64,000 bases of DNA from an uncultured Pelagibacteraceae bacterium (lineage in GTDB: Bacteria; Pseudomonadota; Alphaproteobacteria; Pelagibacterales; Pelagibacteraceae), in the NCBI GenBank assembly GCA_902606835.1, contig CACLHW010000003.1, positions 1 through 64,000 of the forward strand. The letters are read 5' to 3'. Under the pieces are notes generated by a model. The model had not been told where the DNA came from. It worked only from the letters and a program-made list of their open reading frames with translations, and made no database searches. Positions 60,089 through 64,000 of the stretch are shown in pieces. Every line of letters begins with the position of its first letter. The stretch's first letter is position 1. Position numbers and translations under genes: made by a program.

Positions 60089-60538
60089 TCAAATTTTATG
60101 TTTTGGAAAATGTTTTACACTCCATGCTTTGCCTAAATCCTGCATAAAAACTTCTATAAACTCTACAATTAAAGTAATAATGCTACCACCTGAGAAAAAA
60201 ATTTTGATTTGATGATTTTCATTTTCTGTTTTATCACATTTAATTGCTAAACATTCCAATGCTCTACTTTTATTACTTTGTTTAATTTTTTTTGATTTTA
60301 CTTCTAAAACTTCATCAAATTTTATTGCACATCTTATTCTCTTATTTTTTCTAAAAGCTCCTTTTTCTAAATCTTCCCACATAAATCTATTTACTATCAT
60401 TATAAAAGTTTTATTTTTTTTTAAAAAAACCATATCTTTAACTGTAACTATACTGTCCTGACAATATGCAGATATTACTTTTAAGTCTTCTATATTTTTG
60501 CCAATTAATTTTAGATTATTTATTGCATTTATACTCAT
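60089..60538 (-). CDS. DUF2948 family protein
   Basis: Short alphaproteobacterial protein adjacent to murA; DLKVISAYCQDSIVTVKDMVFLKKNKTFIMIVNRFMWE. Confidence 0.8.
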   Translation of the reverse strand: MSINAINNLKLIGKNIEDLKVISAYCQDSIVTVKDMVFLKKNKTFIMIVNRFMWEDLEKGAFRKNKRIRCAIKFDEVLEVKSKKIKQSNKSRALECLAIKCDKTENENHQIKIFFSGGSIITLIVEFIEVFMQDLGKAWSVKHFPKHKI

Positions 60539-61794
60539 TGCAATCTTCTAACTTTTGCTCCACATTGAGATAATTTTTTTTCAATTTTTTCATATCCTCG
60601 ATCCAAGTGATAGATTCTATTTATAACTGTTTTGCTTGACGGTATTAGTCCAGCTAAAACTAAACATACTGAAGCTCTTAAATCTGTTGCCATTAATTCA
60701 GCTCCATTTAATTTACTTTTCCCAAAAACTTTTGCTTTATTTCCTTTAATTTCAATTTTTGCGCCCATTCTTCTTAATTCAGAAACGTGCATAAATCTAT
60801 TTTCAAAAATATTTTCTTGTATTGTTGAAACGCCTTCAGCTTTGGTCATTAAAATCATAATTTGAGCTTGCAAATCAGTTGGAAAACCAGGATATGGTCT
60901 AGTTACAATATTTATACTTTTTAATTTTTTTGGTCGGCTCACAATTATATGATCTTTTTTTATAACTACCTTGACACCCATTTTATTCAATAATTTAATT
61001 TCGGTTGAAATAATTTTTGGAATAATATTTTTTATTTTTAAATTTCCTTTAGTTAGGGCTGCAGCTATTATGTATGTGCAGGTCTCTATTCTATCAAATA
61101 TTATCTTATGTTTTGCAGGTTTTAACTTTTTAATTCCAAAAACGTTAATGCTACGCTTGCCTATTTTTTCAATTCTGCAACCAATTTTTTTAAGAAAAAT
61201 TATTAAATCTTCTACTTCGGGCTCTATAGCGCAATTTCTTAGCTTTGTCTCTCCTTTAGCAAAACAAGCTGCGATTAAAATATTTTCTGTAGCACCTACT
61301 GATATTTTTGGAAATTTTATTATACCTCCTTTTAAACCTTTTTTTGCAGATGCGTGAATATAACCATTTTTTATTTTAATTTTTGCGCCCATTTTTTTTA
61401 AAGCATTAAGATGGAGATCAATTGGTCTTGAACCTATGGCGCAGCCTCCTGGTAAAGATACTTTTGCTATTCTATATTTTGTTAGCATGGCACCAAGAAC
61501 TAAAACTCCTGCACGCATTGTTTTGAGTAAGTTGTAAGGAGCAAAGGTTTTTAAAGATTTTTTGTTATGTATTAGTATTTTTTTTTTCTTTTTGTTAAAT
61601 TTAATTGACGAACCTATAGTCTTTAAAAGTTCTGCCATAGTCTCTACATCTCGTACTACAGGCACATTGTTAATAATAACCTTTTTATTTGTTAAAATAG
61701 TTGATGCTAATATTGGTAATGTTGCATTTTTTGCACCAGAAATTATTACTGTCCCGGATATTTTTTTACCTCCAATAACTTCCAATTTTTGCAT
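60535..61794 (-). CDS. murA: UDP-N-acetylglucosamine 1-carboxyvinyltransferase
   Basis: GTVIISGAKNATLPILAS; MRAGVLVLGAML; PGGCAIGSRPIDLHL; FPTDLQAQIMIL. Confidence 0.98.
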   Translation of the reverse strand: MQKLEVIGGKKISGTVIISGAKNATLPILASTILTNKKVIINNVPVVRDVETMAELLKTIGSSIKFNKKKKKILIHNKKSLKTFAPYNLLKTMRAGVLVLGAMLTKYRIAKVSLPGGCAIGSRPIDLHLNALKKMGAKIKIKNGYIHASAKKGLKGGIIKFPKISVGATENILIAACFAKGETKLRNCAIEPEVEDLIIFLKKIGCRIEKIGKRSINVFGIKKLKPAKHKIIFDRIETCTYIIAAALTKGNLKIKNIIPKIISTEIKLLNKMGVKVVIKKDHIIVSRPKKLKSINIVTRPYPGFPTDLQAQIMILMTKAEGVSTIQENIFENRFMHVSELRRMGAKIEIKGNKAKVFGKSKLNGAELMATDLRASVCLVLAGLIPSSKTVINRIYHLDRGYEKIEKKLSQCGAKVRRLQ

Positions 61795-61805
61795 TAATTT
61801 TAAAT

Positions 61806-62360
61806 TTATACTTTTGGCAAAGTAACACCAGTCTGTTTCATATATCTTCCATTTCTTTTGTCGTATGTTATCTCTGGTTCCTCATTGCCCTTTAAAAAAA
61901 CAAACTGAGCTGCTCCCTCATTAGCATAAATTTTTGCTGGCAACGGGGAAGTGTTAGAAAATTCTAATGTAACATGACCTTCCCACCCAGGTTCAAGAGG
62001 CGTTACGTTAACAATTATTCCACATCTTGCATAAGTAGATTTTCCTAGACATATGACCAAAATATCTTTTGGAATTTTAAAATATTCAACTGTACTAGCA
62101 AGAACGAAGGAATTTGGAGGTATAATGCACTCGTCAGCCTTTCTTGAAACAAAACTATTGTTTTTAAAATTTTTTGGATCAACTATAGCAGAATCTACGT
62201 CTGTAAAGATTTTAAATTCATTAGAAACTCTTGCATCATAACCAAATGAAGAAAGACCATATGAAATTACGTTATTTTTTTTTTGCTCATCTATAAATGG
62301 TTTAATCATTTCTTTTTCAATAGCCATTTTCTTAATCCAACGATCTGATAAAACGCTCAT
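61806..62360 (-). CDS. dcd: dCTP deaminase
   Basis: [58 protein letters not shown]. Confidence 0.97.
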   Translation of the reverse strand: MSVLSDRWIKKMAIEKEMIKPFIDEQKKNNVISYGLSSFGYDARVSNEFKIFTDVDSAIVDPKNFKNNSFVSRKADECIIPPNSFVLASTVEYFKIPKDILVICLGKSTYARCGIIVNVTPLEPGWEGHVTLEFSNTSPLPAKIYANEGAAQFVFLKGNEEPEITYDKRNGRYMKQTGVTLPKV

Positions 62361-62473
62361 TTGTTTTCTATTTTTTTGATTTTTTTTTGAAAGACTTTTC
62401 TTTTTTTGAGATTAATTTTTAATAATTTCTCAATTCTTTGTCGTCTTAAATCTTTTTTTAAATTTATCTGCAT
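62357..62473 (-). CDS. Putative 38-aa basic microprotein coupled to dcd (ATGA overlap)
   Basis: Manual translation [38 protein letters not shown]; stop overlaps dcd start; below track length cutoff. Confidence 0.4.
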   Translation of the reverse strand: MQINLKKDLRRQRIEKLLKINLKKRKVFQKKIKKIENK

Positions 62474-62478
62474 CCATT

Positions 62479-62682
62479 TTACTTCTGGCTTGGGTTTGTC
62501 AGATCGTCTAATGTGATTGTTTTTTTAATATCGTGTGTTTTAATTTCTTCTTTTTCTACTGGAGATGAATTTGAAGAAAGCATTCTTTTTGCTCTTCGCT
62601 GAGCCAATCGGGCTTTTCTTTTAGCTTCTTTTAGCATCGCCCTTTCACCACGCTTCGATTTATAATCGTAATGTATGCCCAT
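62479..62682 (-). CDS. Hypothetical 67-aa basic protein
   Basis: MGIHYDYKSKRGERAMLKEAKRKARLAQRRAKRM...; same strand as dcd. Confidence 0.6.
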   Translation of the reverse strand: MGIHYDYKSKRGERAMLKEAKRKARLAQRRAKRMLSSNSSPVEKEEIKTHDIKKTITLDDLTNPSQK

Positions 62683-62844
62683 AAATCTACCATTTATTTA
62701 AGTTACTTTTTACTTTGTTGATTAGAGTTATGTCAAGTTACATAAATAATATGGCAATTTGTTGTTAATTAATCTGTGTGTATTTTCCAGTTCTAACACC
62801 ACGAGAACCTACATTGTTCAGAAACACTTGAAAATTCGATTCAA

Positions 62845-63774
62845 TTAATGAAAAAAATTGTCCTTCAATTTTTGTATTTCTAAATTTGTTGAGAAATTCA
62901 GTTTTTCCGAAATAGTTTGCAAAAGCCTAATATGACCAAATATTAGCATTAGACTAATAAATTCTTTTTCTCTTGATAAAATAATTTTTTTTCCAAATTC
63001 AGTAAAATAATTTGGAATAAAAATCATGTCCATTTCTGCTGGTGTCCGAGTCAAATGTTTTCCTATTTCTATCCATTCACATATCATAAAGTTCATTTCA
63101 TAAAGATAATTCAATAATTGGCTCCAATTTGGGACATTTTCATACATTGGAATGATTTGGGCTTCTATTTTTATTATTAATGGAAAATATTCTCCAAGAC
63201 CCTTTAAAACTTCTAGTTCAGAGCCTTGTGTATCTACCTTTAAAAAATCAAGATTTTGTATTTTAAAATCACTTAAACTTTCTTTTATCGTTGTACAATT
63301 AACCTCAATTTCATCTGTTACTTTAAATTGTGAAAAATTTTCTTTTTTAAAACCATAAATATTAAGTGATTCTTTATTGGGCCTGTACATTGAAGAACTT
63401 CCCGGTCTGCTTCCCAGTATATATAGTTTCTTTTTACATTTTGTGCTCCAAATTCCATTTTTTATAACTTTGTAATTTTGATTAACTAATTTTTCAGCCT
63501 CACTTGGTATAGGCTCAACTACTACAGGATCAAAAAAAGAATTGTATTTCTTAGAAAAAATACTTCCATTAAAAAATCCGCCCTGAGCTCCCACATCTAA
63601 TGCGATTAACCTTTGTTTGCCCAATAGTTTAGAAATAAAGTTGCTATGATCTTGATTTTTATGAGATTCAGAACGTAATTTATTAAATTGATTTATTACC
63701 CTGGAGCGTATTTTTAATACGACTAGGATTTTTGAAATCATTTCTATTATTTTTGAAAGTAAAACCTTGATCAT
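62845..63774 (-). CDS. FkbM family methyltransferase
   Basis: LIALDVGAQGGFFNGS; LDFLKVDTQGSELEVLKGLGEYFPLIIKIEAQIIPMY. Confidence 0.87.
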   Translation of the reverse strand: MIKVLLSKIIEMISKILVVLKIRSRVINQFNKLRSESHKNQDHSNFISKLLGKQRLIALDVGAQGGFFNGSIFSKKYNSFFDPVVVEPIPSEAEKLVNQNYKVIKNGIWSTKCKKKLYILGSRPGSSSMYRPNKESLNIYGFKKENFSQFKVTDEIEVNCTTIKESLSDFKIQNLDFLKVDTQGSELEVLKGLGEYFPLIIKIEAQIIPMYENVPNWSQLLNYLYEMNFMICEWIEIGKHLTRTPAEMDMIFIPNYFTEFGKKIILSREKEFISLMLIFGHIRLLQTISEKLNFSTNLEIQKLKDNFFH

Positions 63775-63794
63775 TTCTTAATATTATAAACAGT

Positions 63795-64000
63795 TTATTT
63801 TTTAGTAAAAGTAGTTAAGCCTAATTTCTTGTGGTTGATTCTTGAAGAGGCGCAATGAATATGGCTTCTGTCTACAATAAGAGTTTCTCCAACTTTCCAT
63901 TCATATATAAATTCCACCTCCATTCCTTTAAGATTGTTAATATCAATATGAGTCAAATATTTTGTATGAATTTCTTCATTAAATTCTTTATCTCCCAGGT
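63795..64000 (-). CDS. Partial CDS, C-terminus only; oxygenase/cupin-like hypothetical
   Basis: Open to window end: ...LGDKEFNEEIHTKYLTHIDINNLKGMEVEFIYEWKVGETLIVDRSHIHCASSRINHKKLGLTTFTKK*. Confidence 0.5.
   Translation of the reverse strand, partial: LGDKEFNEEIHTKYLTHIDINNLKGMEVEFIYEWKVGETLIVDRSHIHCASSRINHKKLGLTTFTKK

Noticed and set aside
60971-61357. 128-aa plus-strand ORF opposite murA (and similar ORFs at 31829-32173, 46769-47128, 54733-55164)
   Set aside because: Antisense ORFs within strongly supported genes, no domain signal.

Overview
AT-rich, very gene-dense bacterial window. Gene content, short protein forms and synteny (mutY-DUF721/dciA-dsbA-like-smc; atpI-B-E-F'-F; ccrM; DUF2948-murA; DUF2093) are those of a streamlined alphaproteobacterium resembling SAR11/Pelagibacterales; this assignment is from recognition only. 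I annotate about 70 protein genes and three tRNAs (Gln, His, Phe). I see no rRNA, CRISPR array, transposase or prophage. Most of the window is housekeeping: prs-rplY-pth-ychF, the cytochrome bc1 and aa3 oxidase operons, F0 ATP synthase, lipid A/Kdo genes, ileS, groESL, hisS-hisZ-hisG, csp, infA and murA. The most unusual observation is a 46-bp exact inverted copy of the rplY (L25) C-terminal tail (1782-1827) inside hemF (7331-7376). It shifts the hemF frame by +1 and splits the gene. It could be a templated insertion/template switch or an assembly/amplification chimera. Other points worth checking: a family-4 uracil-DNA glycosylase that has lost three of its four Fe-S cysteines; an orphan Cas4/RecB-like nuclease in a lipid A/glycosyltransferase neighbourhood with no CRISPR; a short SMC without an obvious hinge; a hairpin-rich region around two csp genes; a groEL terminator embedded in hisG codons; a tRNA-His lacking encoded G-1/C73 placed 5 nt upstream of hisS; GANTC sites in front of ccrM; and a short basic micro-ORF coupled to dcd. 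No searches were run; product calls are from reading the translations.
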